In this document: positions 55,748-64,000 of the stretch, piece by piece | Layout of the letters: each line of letters starts with the position of its first letter | Numbering within the stretch: the stretch's first letter is position 1 | DNA from: Strigamia acuminata | Lineage: Eukaryota > Arthropoda > Chilopoda > Geophilomorpha > Linotaeniidae | Length of the DNA: 64,000 nucleotides | Direction of reading: 5' to 3' | Assembly: GCA_949358305.1 (NCBI GenBank) | Contig: OX442319.1 | Location: 1,426,001-1,490,000 of the forward strand | Program-made: the position numbers and the translations under genes | The notes under the pieces: model-generated | Databases searched by the model: none | Seen by the model: only the letters and a program-made list of their open reading frames with translations | Told to the model about the DNA's origin: nothing

Positions 55748-56743
55748 TGTCGCGCTCAACTCTAACTGTCGCTAACTCGTGGTATGAGTCACTCTCTAAT
55801 CTCGCAATACCGCTTTACTCAAGCGGTTACCCAAATAATGTGAAACGGCAAACAATGTAAAATGGTAAATATAATAAATGTATTTATTATATGGGAATTT
55901 ACAGGTAAAAGGAATAAAATATGTAAGGGAATAAAGGTAAAAGGTTGGGGATGTGTGAAGTTGTCGGGAAACTGGTCGAGGTCGTCCTTTGTTGACGCTC
56001 TGGATCCAAGATGGCGTCCGCGTGGTAACGTGGTGTCGTCTTGGGCCGGCGTGGCAATGAATGGCGTCCTCGTCTCACGTTTCTTGTTCGGTCCTTCGGG
56101 CTCACGCTGGTCGGGCGCGAGTGAATGCCTAAAAGGTCTTACTTCTGGTCTGTTGTCTAGGTTTAGGGTTTTTTGTAGGTGTCCGGCGATCACACAGCGG
56201 CGGACTCTTCTGGCTCCCGGCGATCACACAGCGGCGGGAACGCTCGTCGTGGTTTTACTGCAGTTTAGGCTTGTGCGACCGTTTGTCTGCACAACTCGCT
56301 AAACTGGAGTGGTGTTTGCTGTTTCTAGCGGGTGTGCTAAAACAGCGCGGTAATCTTATCACGCAGGTTACTCTGCGGAGGTTAACACGAATCAAATGTA
56401 CTCACGAAGAATATATCCTTTGTCCCTGGTCACTCCTAGTGCTTGACTTAGGCCTGATCGGTAGGACGGTAGATTTCTCGTGTGTTTCTTGTTTGATGGT
56501 TGTGTTGGTTCTGCCCGCTCAGTGCAAGGCACATTCCTTTGCACAAAGCGGGGTTGACAGGTGACCAGAATCACCCAATGGTGGGGTGGACGAGCCATCC
56601 CCACTCCCTCAGGGCAGACGCCTGTCCATTGACTAGATGTCAATGCACTGAGGGAAGGGAGACGCGCTTGCGGCTCCCCTTACACCCGAAACGAGGTCAC
56701 GAGAGAAACTCTTCGTTGACCCCGGTCCAGTCGGGTCACAACA
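55748..56743 (-). repeat. Gypsy-2 3' LTR (996 bp)
   Basis: Bounded by TGTCGCGC (left) and TCACAACA (right). The right end touches the polypurine tract CTCGGAGGGGGAAG (minus) at 56744-56757. ORFs inside are short and unsupported. Confidence 0.85.
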
Positions 56744-56757
56744 CTTCCCCCTCCGAG
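56744..56757 (-). other. Gypsy-2 polypurine tract
   Basis: Minus strand CGGAGGGGGAAG directly before the LTR and 22 bases after the pol stop. Confidence 0.85.
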
Positions 56758-56779
56758 CTCAGACCGTGGGGCTGAGCGA

Positions 56780-59700
56780 TCACTTCTTTCCTGAGGGACC
56801 CGACACTGAGTCCGTCACCTGGGCGTAACTCACTCCAGGGACGGGCGGTTGAGTGCCGGGTGGCGCGGGTAGATCGCCTACTAGCGCCGAGGACCGATCT
56901 CGGGGGTCCTCATGCTCCGTAATGAAGCATAATGCATGGCCGTCAACTGGCTCATGCGGGGCACGCGTCCTCTCGTGTAACCAAACGCTCGGGATGTAGG
57001 CGGAGAAGCCGGTGTTCGTATGCCGGATGGCATTGGCTTCCGCTGGCGTCACTGGCGCACGGTGGGCTCTCAGCAACCTCTGGTGGAAGATGAGGTCTTT
57101 AGTCTTCCGGATCTGGTTGTGAAGCCAGATGAAGACCGATTTGCCTTTGTCCCGCTGCGCGAGGATAAACCTCCTGGTCGCCGTCGTCATCGAAAGATGG
57201 GGAAATTCTTCGATGATTCGCCCGTAATAATCTGGTGGAGGCGGTGCCGGCTGCGGCTTCTGGGTGGCCGCGGGAATCACGGCTTGTGTCGTTGTCGCCG
57301 CTTGGGCCGGTGGAGTCACGGGCGGGGTCGGCTTCGTTCGCTCGACGGACTTGACGGGTGGTGTTCGGCACAGCAAGCGCTTTGGTCTACCCGCCACTTC
57401 GAACAGGGCGGGTCCTTGCGGGGATATCTCCGCAGGCATCGGTGGCGGAATCGGAACTCCGCTCGTCGGCAAGATCATCATCTCCACATCCTCTGCCGAT
57501 TCTTCCGTCTGGATGGTCATGGCGCGTAGTTGTTGGGTAGGCGCCGCCGTCCAGGTGGCGGAGGTGTAACGAAACGCCGTGCTTCGCAACTTGTACCCCT
57601 CAAATTCGGGGTTTACCACATCCCTGGTTAGCTCGTACCGAGTCAACACAGGGTCGGGCAGAATGGAGCTCCACTCTGCGAGGAGTGCACGGGGAACCTG
57701 TACACCCTCTCTGTCCACGACAGACCATGCGGCCATCGCCTGACGCCCTTCTCCGAAGAGTGCTGGGGTTAGCAGCTGCATCATGACCTTGGTCAATGAT
57801 AGCTGTAGGCTGCGACGATTCACTGGATTCGATCGCTCTGAATCCGCAGTGAAGGCACGCGAGAGCTTACTCATCATCGCCGTTGCCCATTCGATGAAAT
57901 ATCGCTGGGCCTGATCCACACCTCGCAAGGCGGGTGCGGAGACTCTTGGGTCTTCCATCACGAAGCGAAACGCTGAGAGCTCGGAGATAGTCGGGTTGGC
58001 GGCTTCTCTCGCGAGTCGCGCTTCTTCGTCTCGCCTCTCGAAGAACAGGGCCGAGGAACCGGGTCGGGGTCGGCTCGGCCTGTAAATGTCGGTCAAATTG
58101 GCTCGACATTCCTGCATAATGCTCTGTCCAACGGGGAGAGGGACTGAGCGGTCGGTGTGTAAATTCGGCGGATCGCTCGAATTCAACAACGACGGCGGTC
58201 GCAGGTTACGGATCGAGGCAGGTACGATATTTTTTGTTGTTTTTTGTGTCTGTACCTCCTCATTATTGTTTTCTTTTTTATCCGTGTTTTTTGTGTTTGT
58301 TTCAGGAGTTTCTCCTGTTTCCCCCCCGACCAAAATTGGATCCGGAACGGATTCAACTATCTCGTTTACCGGAGGTGAAGGGGCGTCGAAATACTCCTCG
58401 TTGTCACTTGGCGGTGCTTGTTCCGACTCGCCAGCGAACATATCGACGATTTGGCCGTCAGTTTTAGACTTGACTTGGCCCTTGGCCCACATTTCTTGCG
58501 GGAATTCCGGAATGTACGGAGTTAACTCTCGTACCTGGATCGACTTTTGCTCGGTGTTGTCCTCGAGCTTGCGTAATTTATACGCGTTACCGCCATGCTT
58601 GCCGATGATTACATACGGACCATCTCTCTTGTCGGCCAAGCTGGCGGTGATCCCTCTCGCTGCATTTGAGAGGGTGTGTGCATCTTTCCACACCAAATCA
58701 TTGATCTCGAAATTCACGAATTTCCCACCGCTTTTATCTTGTAAAATGCGGTCGCGCATGTTAAAAATGTGCGCCATCATATGTTTGTATGTGTTTGAAA
58801 TTGTTTGCTCCAATTTATACACATACTCATGTGGTTTCTCTGGGTCCACCACATTTACTGACTCTGCCACTCGTGGGTCCCAAGGCACTCGTAGCTCTCG
58901 GGCGAAGTTGAGGTAGGCCGGAGAAAAATCTCTCGTCCTCGAGACTGTTGTTCGTATGCTGAACGCGATCTCCCTCAAGTATTCATCCCACCTATTGTGG
59001 ATGTCAGTGAATATGCTTAGTGCATATTTAATGTCCCTGTTGAGTCGCTCAACGGGATTTGTTCTAGGATTGTAGGTCGAAGTATGTGACGCCACAATCC
59101 TGAATTTCTCACAAAACTTACCCCAAATTTTCGAGATAAATTGGGGTCCGTTATCGGATATTATTTTACGTGGAAATCCGTAACGTAACGCCACGTCGTA
59201 GATACATTCAACGATTTTCTCTGCTGAAGGTCTAGCGACGGCGTACAACTCGGGCCAACGAGTCGCCACGTCCATTATTACGATAATGTACGCATTTTTA
59301 TTTCCCGTAACGGGTTTTGGGCCCATCACATCGACGCTTAAACAATCAAAAGGCGCGTAAGGCCCTAAGAAAATAGTTTCGAATGGTGATTTTCTCCTCG
59401 GCTTGCACGCTTGACATCGCTGACATTGGTGGACAAAAAGAGCAATATCTTTTTTCATCCCTGTCCAGTGAAAAAGCTGTGTAGCACGATAGAGTGTTCT
59501 GCTTACTCCCGCATGGCTCGCAAGCGGGTGCCCGTGTAACAACCACAGCACGCGACCGATTAAGGAAGCAGGTATTACTACCTTTACTGCGGTGTCTGAT
59601 TCACTCAAGTCATCTTGGTGATTTGGGTGATGTTTCACTAAAAGGCCGTCATCCAATAGGTAATCTATGGATTCGTGCGCATAACGACGCTTCTGCCTTC

Positions 59701-62215
59701 TGGTCAGATTGGGCGGATATTTTCCTGTCAGTACGAATCTAGCTCTGTCCTGACATTTTTTGTCTAATTTTTGTTGCACAATTATTTCCTCCCTTGTCGG
59801 GGGATTGCTTTGCATCTGCTTGCCGACATGAGCGTGGAAGGCGCTTAGAAGCGGGTCATTTATTCTCCGCTCTAGCTTAAATTCCTTCTTTGCATTTGGG
59901 TAATTGTCAGCAGCTGGTTGGTATAACCGCGTCCAGAATCCACAGAATTTTACATCTGCCGGAGACGCGGTAGGAATTTCATTCATCTTCCTTAAATCCC
60001 AACGGTGACAACTCGTAGGGCAATAAATGATGCGGGAGTCATCCTCGCCATCATCGTCAGCGTCGATTGGATCTGACACTGGTGCCCGTGACAGAGCGTC
60101 AGCCACGACGTTATATTTGCCGGGCTTGTATTGAATGGTCAAGTCGCATGCCATCAGTTCTAACTGCCATCTGGCTAGTCGACCGGCTGGCTCCTTTAAT
60201 TTCATCAGCCATTGTAACGCTTGATGATCTGTGTGGACCACAAATTTGGTATATTCGAGATAATCTCTGAATTTCCTTATGGCCCACACAACTGCCAAAC
60301 ACTCCAACTCTGTGGCGTTGTAATTTTTTTCAGCGCCTTGGAGTTTGCGACTTATAAACATGCACGGCAGGTCTTGTTTGACTCCGTCGCGCACGTGTGT
60401 TTGAAGCAACGCGGCTCCCAACCCAACTCTGCTGGCGTCCGTATGTAATATGAACGGCCGGTTTAGGTCGGGTAGAGGCATTACGCCGACTTCCGTCAGC
60501 ATCCTCTTTATCGCATTAAATGCGATGTTGCACTCATTTGACCATACAAATTCGTTTTCATTCTTCAGGAGGTCGGTAACTGGGGCTGCCACTTCAGCTA
60601 GACCCGGTAGCAACCTGCCGAAGAAGTTTATCATTCCCATAAACCGTTGGACACCTTTAACGTCCTCGGGTGGTGGGAAACGATTAATCGCATCGATTTT
60701 TTCGGGGCCAATAGCTAAACCATTGACTCCAATGCGATAACCCAGGAAGGCAAGCTCCTTTCGACAGAACTTGCTCTTGCCCGGATGCACGTGTAACCCA
60801 GCTTTTGCCAGCCGGGTGAGCACTTGGTCGATGTGCTCAATGTGCTCTTCGAATGTTTTAGAGGCAATAACTATGTCATCTAGGTATGCCCATACAAACT
60901 GATGCAGGATATCACCCAATACGCTTTCGATTAGCCTCTGAAAGGTACTGGGAGCATTCACTAAACCAAATGGCATGACGTTGAACATCAACCGTCCAAT
61001 TGGCGAGTAAAATGCTGTTTTTATCTTATCCTCTGGCCTCATCTCAACCTGCCAGTATCCCTTCGACAGATCCATCGTCGTAACCCAAGAAAAGGGGCTA
61101 AGCTCTCTCAAAATGGATTCGACAGACGGCATCTGTATGGGATCTATCTCTGTCACCGCGTTTAATGGGCGGTAATCAATGCATAGGCGTGGATCCGAGC
61201 CCGGGCGCATCACGAGCACAACTCGCGTCGCGTATTCTCCCTGGGCCTCGGAGACAATGCCACTGTCTAGCATTTCTTGGCACATTTTTTGCACTATTTC
61301 ACGTTTTTGCGGGTTCATTCCCTTATACGCAACTCGTATAGGTTTATTATCCGTCAATTTAATTTCGTGAATAGCCCTATTCGTTCGGCCCGGTTTTTTC
61401 GACAGGATCCCCTCATATTTAAGTAGGACCCTTCGTAGGGCTGCCGCTTCGTTTAATTCTAAAGCGGCGTCGGCGACAAGCGTTTCCACTACATTGTCCC
61501 GTTGCAATTCTGTTACGAATGCTTTAAAATCGTAGTCTTGAACGAATTTCTTTAGGCCTTTCTCCCACTGTGTCTTGTCGGCCGCTTCTTTTACAAGAGC
61601 TGGTGGCACGACAATTGCGGGTCTTTCCTTATCATTTCTGATATAATTCCAAGATTTCGTTATTGGATTTGGTTGTATTTCCATTGATGCCATGAGGTCT
61701 AAGCCCAACAGAAAAATTCTGTCGCATGTGGGCAGGACCAGGAAAGGGTGCTGTTCTACCCCTCCGAGCCACTCCATGGTCAATAATATAACTCCTTTTG
61801 GACGCGCCATTCCGTTGGCGGTTTTTAGACGTATATTTTTATTAACGCCTTTTATCTTATCGGTGAGACCCAATGATGCTACTATGTCTTCGGAAACGAA
61901 CGAGCGATCTGCTCCCGAGTCTAGCAGTCCCATAATTTTTTCACGTTCTATTGTCATGGGCAACATGCATAGGCGGTTGGTGTATTCGACCGCCACGTTG
62001 CACATGAAAACACGAAATTCTTCTGTGTCTTCGACTACTTGAGGTAATTCTTCAAGCAGTAGGTTCGGTTCTTCCGCCTCAGCCTCAGCGTTTGCGGTAA
62101 TTACCTGCAAAGCGTTGTTGGCCCTGTCTTGAATTTGGGCGTTAGCTATGTCACTACCCATTTCTTTGACTGGTGGCGGCTTATCGAACCCTTTGTTAAA
62201 CCCCTTCTTCTTCAT
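56780..62215 (-). CDS. pol: Gypsy-2 Pol with ~550-residue C-terminal extension
   Basis: An 1,811-residue frame from ATG 62213-62215 to TGA 56780-56782, also open upstream in the -1 frame through the slippery sites. Protease has DSGADRS near residue 99. RT has LDLSKG-type MDLSKGYW and YLDD near 444. RNase H has TDASRVG. Integrase has an HHCC finger near 895 (HGHPLASH…CQRCQACK), D (SVDVMG), DNG near 1020 and E near 1055 (NPVERLN), then a GPY-like segment. After about residue 1250 comes an acidic, proline-rich linker and a helical region (QRYFIEWATAMMSKLSR, LTKVMMQLL), not part of normal Gypsy Pol. A proline-rich segment and a second folded-looking block (about 1640-1760) end the protein. No stop or frameshift is seen. 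Confidence 0.94.
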   Translation of the reverse strand: MKKKGFNKGFDKPPPVKEMGSDIANAQIQDRANNALQVITANAEAEAEEPNLLLEELPQVVEDTEEFRVFMCNVAVEYTNRLCMLPMTIEREKIMGLLDSGADRSFVSEDIVASLGLTDKIKGVNKNIRLKTANGMARPKGVILLTMEWLGGVEQHPFLVLPTCDRIFLLGLDLMASMEIQPNPITKSWNYIRNDKERPAIVVPPALVKEAADKTQWEKGLKKFVQDYDFKAFVTELQRDNVVETLVADAALELNEAAALRRVLLKYEGILSKKPGRTNRAIHEIKLTDNKPIRVAYKGMNPQKREIVQKMCQEMLDSGIVSEAQGEYATRVVLVMRPGSDPRLCIDYRPLNAVTEIDPIQMPSVESILRELSPFSWVTTMDLSKGYWQVEMRPEDKIKTAFYSPIGRLMFNVMPFGLVNAPSTFQRLIESVLGDILHQFVWAYLDDIVIASKTFEEHIEHIDQVLTRLAKAGLHVHPGKSKFCRKELAFLGYRIGVNGLAIGPEKIDAINRFPPPEDVKGVQRFMGMINFFGRLLPGLAEVAAPVTDLLKNENEFVWSNECNIAFNAIKRMLTEVGVMPLPDLNRPFILHTDASRVGLGAALLQTHVRDGVKQDLPCMFISRKLQGAEKNYNATELECLAVVWAIRKFRDYLEYTKFVVHTDHQALQWLMKLKEPAGRLARWQLELMACDLTIQYKPGKYNVVADALSRAPVSDPIDADDDGEDDSRIIYCPTSCHRWDLRKMNEIPTASPADVKFCGFWTRLYQPAADNYPNAKKEFKLERRINDPLLSAFHAHVGKQMQSNPPTREEIIVQQKLDKKCQDRARFVLTGKYPPNLTRRQKRRYAHESIDYLLDDGLLVKHHPNHQDDLSESDTAVKVVIPASLIGRVLWLLHGHPLASHAGVSRTLYRATQLFHWTGMKKDIALFVHQCQRCQACKPRRKSPFETIFLGPYAPFDCLSVDVMGPKPVTGNKNAYIIVIMDVATRWPELYAVARPSAEKIVECIYDVALRYGFPRKIISDNGPQFISKIWGKFCEKFRIVASHTSTYNPRTNPVERLNRDIKYALSIFTDIHNRWDEYLREIAFSIRTTVSRTRDFSPAYLNFARELRVPWDPRVAESVNVVDPEKPHEYVYKLEQTISNTYKHMMAHIFNMRDRILQDKSGGKFVNFEINDLVWKDAHTLSNAARGITASLADKRDGPYVIIGKHGGNAYKLRKLEDNTEQKSIQVRELTPYIPEFPQEMWAKGQVKSKTDGQIVDMFAGESEQAPPSDNEEYFDAPSPPVNEIVESVPDPILVGGETGETPETNTKNTDKKENNNEEVQTQKTTKNIVPASIRNLRPPSLLNSSDPPNLHTDRSVPLPVGQSIMQECRANLTDIYRPSRPRPGSSALFFERRDEEARLAREAANPTISELSAFRFVMEDPRVSAPALRGVDQAQRYFIEWATAMMSKLSRAFTADSERSNPVNRRSLQLSLTKVMMQLLTPALFGEGRQAMAAWSVVDREGVQVPRALLAEWSSILPDPVLTRYELTRDVVNPEFEGYKLRSTAFRYTSATWTAAPTQQLRAMTIQTEESAEDVEMMILPTSGVPIPPPMPAEISPQGPALFEVAGRPKRLLCRTPPVKSVERTKPTPPVTPPAQAATTTQAVIPAATQKPQPAPPPPDYYGRIIEEFPHLSMTTATRRFILAQRDKGKSVFIWLHNQIRKTKDLIFHQRLLRAHRAPVTPAEANAIRHTNTGFSAYIPSVWLHERTRAPHEPVDGHALCFITEHEDPRDRSSALVGDLPAPPGTQPPVPGVSYAQVTDSVSGPSGKK

Positions 62216-62238
62216 GAATGGCGCAGACGGTCGAGAAG

Positions 62239-64000
62239 TTATTTCTTCGCCGCCTGCGCTGACTCGTTTTTTGACTCGTTTTTTGCCATGGCGAGTTTAA
62301 TCTCTGCCATCTGCTTCATTATTGCGTCAAATTTAGCGTCTTCTTTCGCTGTTCTTGGGCACTCATTGGAATAGTGACCCGGTTGGTTACACTTGAAACA
62401 ACGAATATTTGATTTGTCTCTTGGGGCTTCAGTCGATTTTTTCTTTTCAGGGTCTGCCTTCGACGGTGGCGTGTAATTCTTTCGAAAATACTTCGGAATT
62501 CGGCCGGCATTTGGTTTTAACCTGGCGCGAAATTCTTCTACCGCTCTATCTCGATGGATGAGATGTACTAGCGGTCCTTCCTCATCGCAACCCGTTGATA
62601 AGGTATCGCGATAGCTTCGTATTTCTTCGTCCGTCGAATAATCGTCTTTTTCTTCTTTTTCGTCTGATTTTCCGGCATCTTGTCCGGCTTCCTCCCCCTC
62701 CTTGACCTCCTCCAGTGTCGCTTGCATGGCTGACGCTGTCGGTGCCTTTTTAGGGGCGGCCAAAGGGTTGGAAGGCAGCGTGGATGTCAGTTTATTTTTT
62801 ATTTGTAAACCAACGCTAGCTTCTGCCAGCTCCATTATACCGCTAAGATATTCAGTAGGGCGCATAATTTTATCTGTCGCCCCATATCTTTCCGCACTCA
62901 ACTTGAGACGTTTAGCGGTTGCTGCTTTCTCCGCTTCTGGTAAAGCGGAATAATATCTCTTCTCGATATCTATCGTGTTCTCGAACAGGAAGGCGCTCAT
63001 CTCCTCGTAGCTGCCTCCTGTCGGTGCCCTTTCTTCAAGTAGCACCCGTTGCGAGTACTCCGACAAACCGCCGAGAAAGAAAAGGTTGAATCCCGTGGCA
63101 TGAAATTCCATCGGGGCCTTTTCGAACAACAATCTGGCGCGAATGTCGTAATCCATTATGGTTTCACCAGGCATCTGGCGAAGACCTCGCATCTTTCGGC
63201 TCACCTCTTCGGGTGTCTCGCCGTAGCGTAGGTCGAATCTCATTAAAAAGTCGTCCCAATTGACGCCTTTCAATCCTTGGTACCACTCACGTGCCGAGCC
63301 TGTCATTAGCTCGACAATACCGTGGGTGAGCATGTCTCCTACGGTGGCTTTAGTGGCAGTCTTAATTCGAATTACTTCGTCAAGGAAGCGATCTCCCGCT
63401 TTCCATGACCCGTCGAAACGGTTCTGAATATAAAATTGCCACCTAATATTCCCGGTAACACTCATGGTGTCACGTCGGGAGACAGCGTATTTTTTCTTTA
63501 CGCGGTCGCCAGTGCTACGATTACGATCGTTTCGTTTGCTCAGATCGATTCCCTCGGCCTTCAACGAGCCGAGTAGGGCTCTTCCAAGCTCTCCCATCGT
63601 ATACTGCCAACCCGTCGAATCGGTAAACGCGCTTTGTCGGGGAAGGTCCTGAAACTCCTCCCGTCGGTGGTCGCTATTTTCCGATCGACGTCGTTTCTCT
63701 CTATCGCGCGGAGAGTTGGATCTCTTCCGGCGATTACTTGATTTTTCCTTTCGTCTGTCGTCGTTGGATGAGGGGTCGGAGCTGGGGTCAGGAGACGGTG
63801 AGTGGCGTGGCGGGTTGCGCCGTGAAGAGTTTGACTCTTTCCGGCCCCTACGACGGTCGTCACGTTCCCTTTCCCTGCGTTCATCGCGCTCTCTTTCCCT
63901 TCGTCTTTCTCCGGAACCTCTCTCCGAATCGTGATGACTGGGTGCATTTGACTCCAGCCCATCTGACGACGAATCACTATTTCCGTAGCGATAATATTTC
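62239..64000 (-). CDS. gag: Gypsy-2 Gag with SR/RE-rich N-terminus (5' end off window)
   Basis: The gag frame ends at TAA 62239-62241. A Met at 63595-63597 would give 452 residues, but the same frame stays open to base 64000 (about 134 more codons), so the real start is upstream. The extra part is rich in R, E, D and S (RREREREDERR-like, RHSPSPDP, RSNSPRDREKRRR), resembling SR/RE splicing-factor domains. A gag capsid domain follows (FLMRFDLRYG, MPGETIMDY). One CCHC knuckle (CFKCNQPGHYSNEC) lies near residue 400 counted from 63597, before a lysine-rich tail containing two slippery sites. The plus-strand serine/arginine ORF is a shadow. Confidence 0.9.
   Translation of the reverse strand, partial: KYYRYGNSDSSSDGLESNAPSHHDSERGSGERRRERERDERRERERDDRRRGRKESNSSRRNPPRHSPSPDPSSDPSSNDDRRKEKSSNRRKRSNSPRDREKRRRSENSDHRREEFQDLPRQSAFTDSTGWQYTMGELGRALLGSLKAEGIDLSKRNDRNRSTGDRVKKKYAVSRRDTMSVTGNIRWQFYIQNRFDGSWKAGDRFLDEVIRIKTATKATVGDMLTHGIVELMTGSAREWYQGLKGVNWDDFLMRFDLRYGETPEEVSRKMRGLRQMPGETIMDYDIRARLLFEKAPMEFHATGFNLFFLGGLSEYSQRVLLEERAPTGGSYEEMSAFLFENTIDIEKRYYSALPEAEKAATAKRLKLSAERYGATDKIMRPTEYLSGIMELAEASVGLQIKNKLTSTLPSNPLAAPKKAPTASAMQATLEEVKEGEEAGQDAGKSDEKEEKDDYSTDEEIRSYRDTLSTGCDEEGPLVHLIHRDRAVEEFRARLKPNAGRIPKYFRKNYTPPSKADPEKKKSTEAPRDKSNIRCFKCNQPGHYSNECPRTAKEDAKFDAIMKQMAEIKLAMAKNESKNESAQAAKK
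62266..62284 (-). promoter_or_regulatory. Two tandem -1 frameshift heptamers of Gypsy-2
   Basis: A AAA AAC occurs twice in the gag zero frame, at 62278-62284 and 62266-62272, 12 bases apart within a repeated KNES coding unit. The -1 frame after either one is open into pol. Confidence 0.75.

Larger units (their letters stand above)
55748..64000 (-). mobile_element. Gypsy-2, second Ty3/Gypsy family (5' part off window)
   Basis: It has a different LTR, Gag and Pol from Gypsy-1. On the minus strand the LTR starts TGTTGTGACC and ends GCGCGACA. It is inserted into gag of Gypsy-1 copy 2 after GAAT. The gag, -1 pol order and domain order are Gypsy-type. The 5' LTR and primer-binding site are beyond the right edge. 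Confidence 0.93.

Overview
The window looks like nuclear DNA of an animal, possibly an arthropod (the rank is a guess). There are no bacterial operons. Genes carry short GT-AG introns, microsatellites are frequent, and most of the sequence is transposable elements. The Copia primer-binding site matches the animal initiator-Met tRNA 3' end (…CTGCTACCA), not the plant type. The Gypsy primer-binding site matches tRNA-Gln.

Layout. (1) 1-284: terminus of a large repeat family (copy A, minus orientation) that continues off the left edge. (2) 285-1862 and 18989-24233: a gene-bearing locus with two paralogous three-exon zinc-finger genes (the left one decaying), a four-exon coiled-coil gene, several partial exons, inverted duplications and a GC-rich minisatellite. 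(3) 1863-18988: a young Ty3/Gypsy element (Gypsy-1, minus) with 1,913-bp LTRs, TACG target duplication, gag and a nonsense-mutated pol, split by a complete Copia element (11823-17001, plus; identical 232-bp LTRs, ATATT duplication). (4) 24234-38078: copy B of the large repeat family, built of nested inverted repeats. At its centre are two inverted arrays of a 56-bp hairpin unit flanking three tandem 551-bp self-complementary units; a 392-bp hAT-type MITE lies in its left part. (5) 38079-38476: unique spacer with a possible two-exon mini-gene. (6) 38477-46629: copy C, almost identical to the first 8.1 kb of B. (7) 46630-55747: a second Gypsy-1 copy (minus) inserted into copy C, with intact pol, a chimeric LTR and an extra third ORF in the env position that does not look like an envelope. 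(8) 55748-64000: a different Gypsy element (Gypsy-2, minus, incomplete) inserted into gag of that second copy. It has a very long Pol and an SR/RE-rich Gag open to the window edge.

Both Gypsy families show a canonical A AAA AAC heptamer at the end of gag with pol in the -1 frame (two tandem heptamers in Gypsy-2), so gag-pol is probably made by programmed -1 frameshifting. The strongest candidates for undescribed biology are the giant foldback-like repeat family (recent copies, convergent TATA-like motifs reading into a hairpin-forming satellite) and the accessory ORF3 of Gypsy-1, which may share a distant helical module with the Pol extension of Gypsy-2. All splice structures were inferred by eye from consensus sites, reading frame and paralogue comparison.
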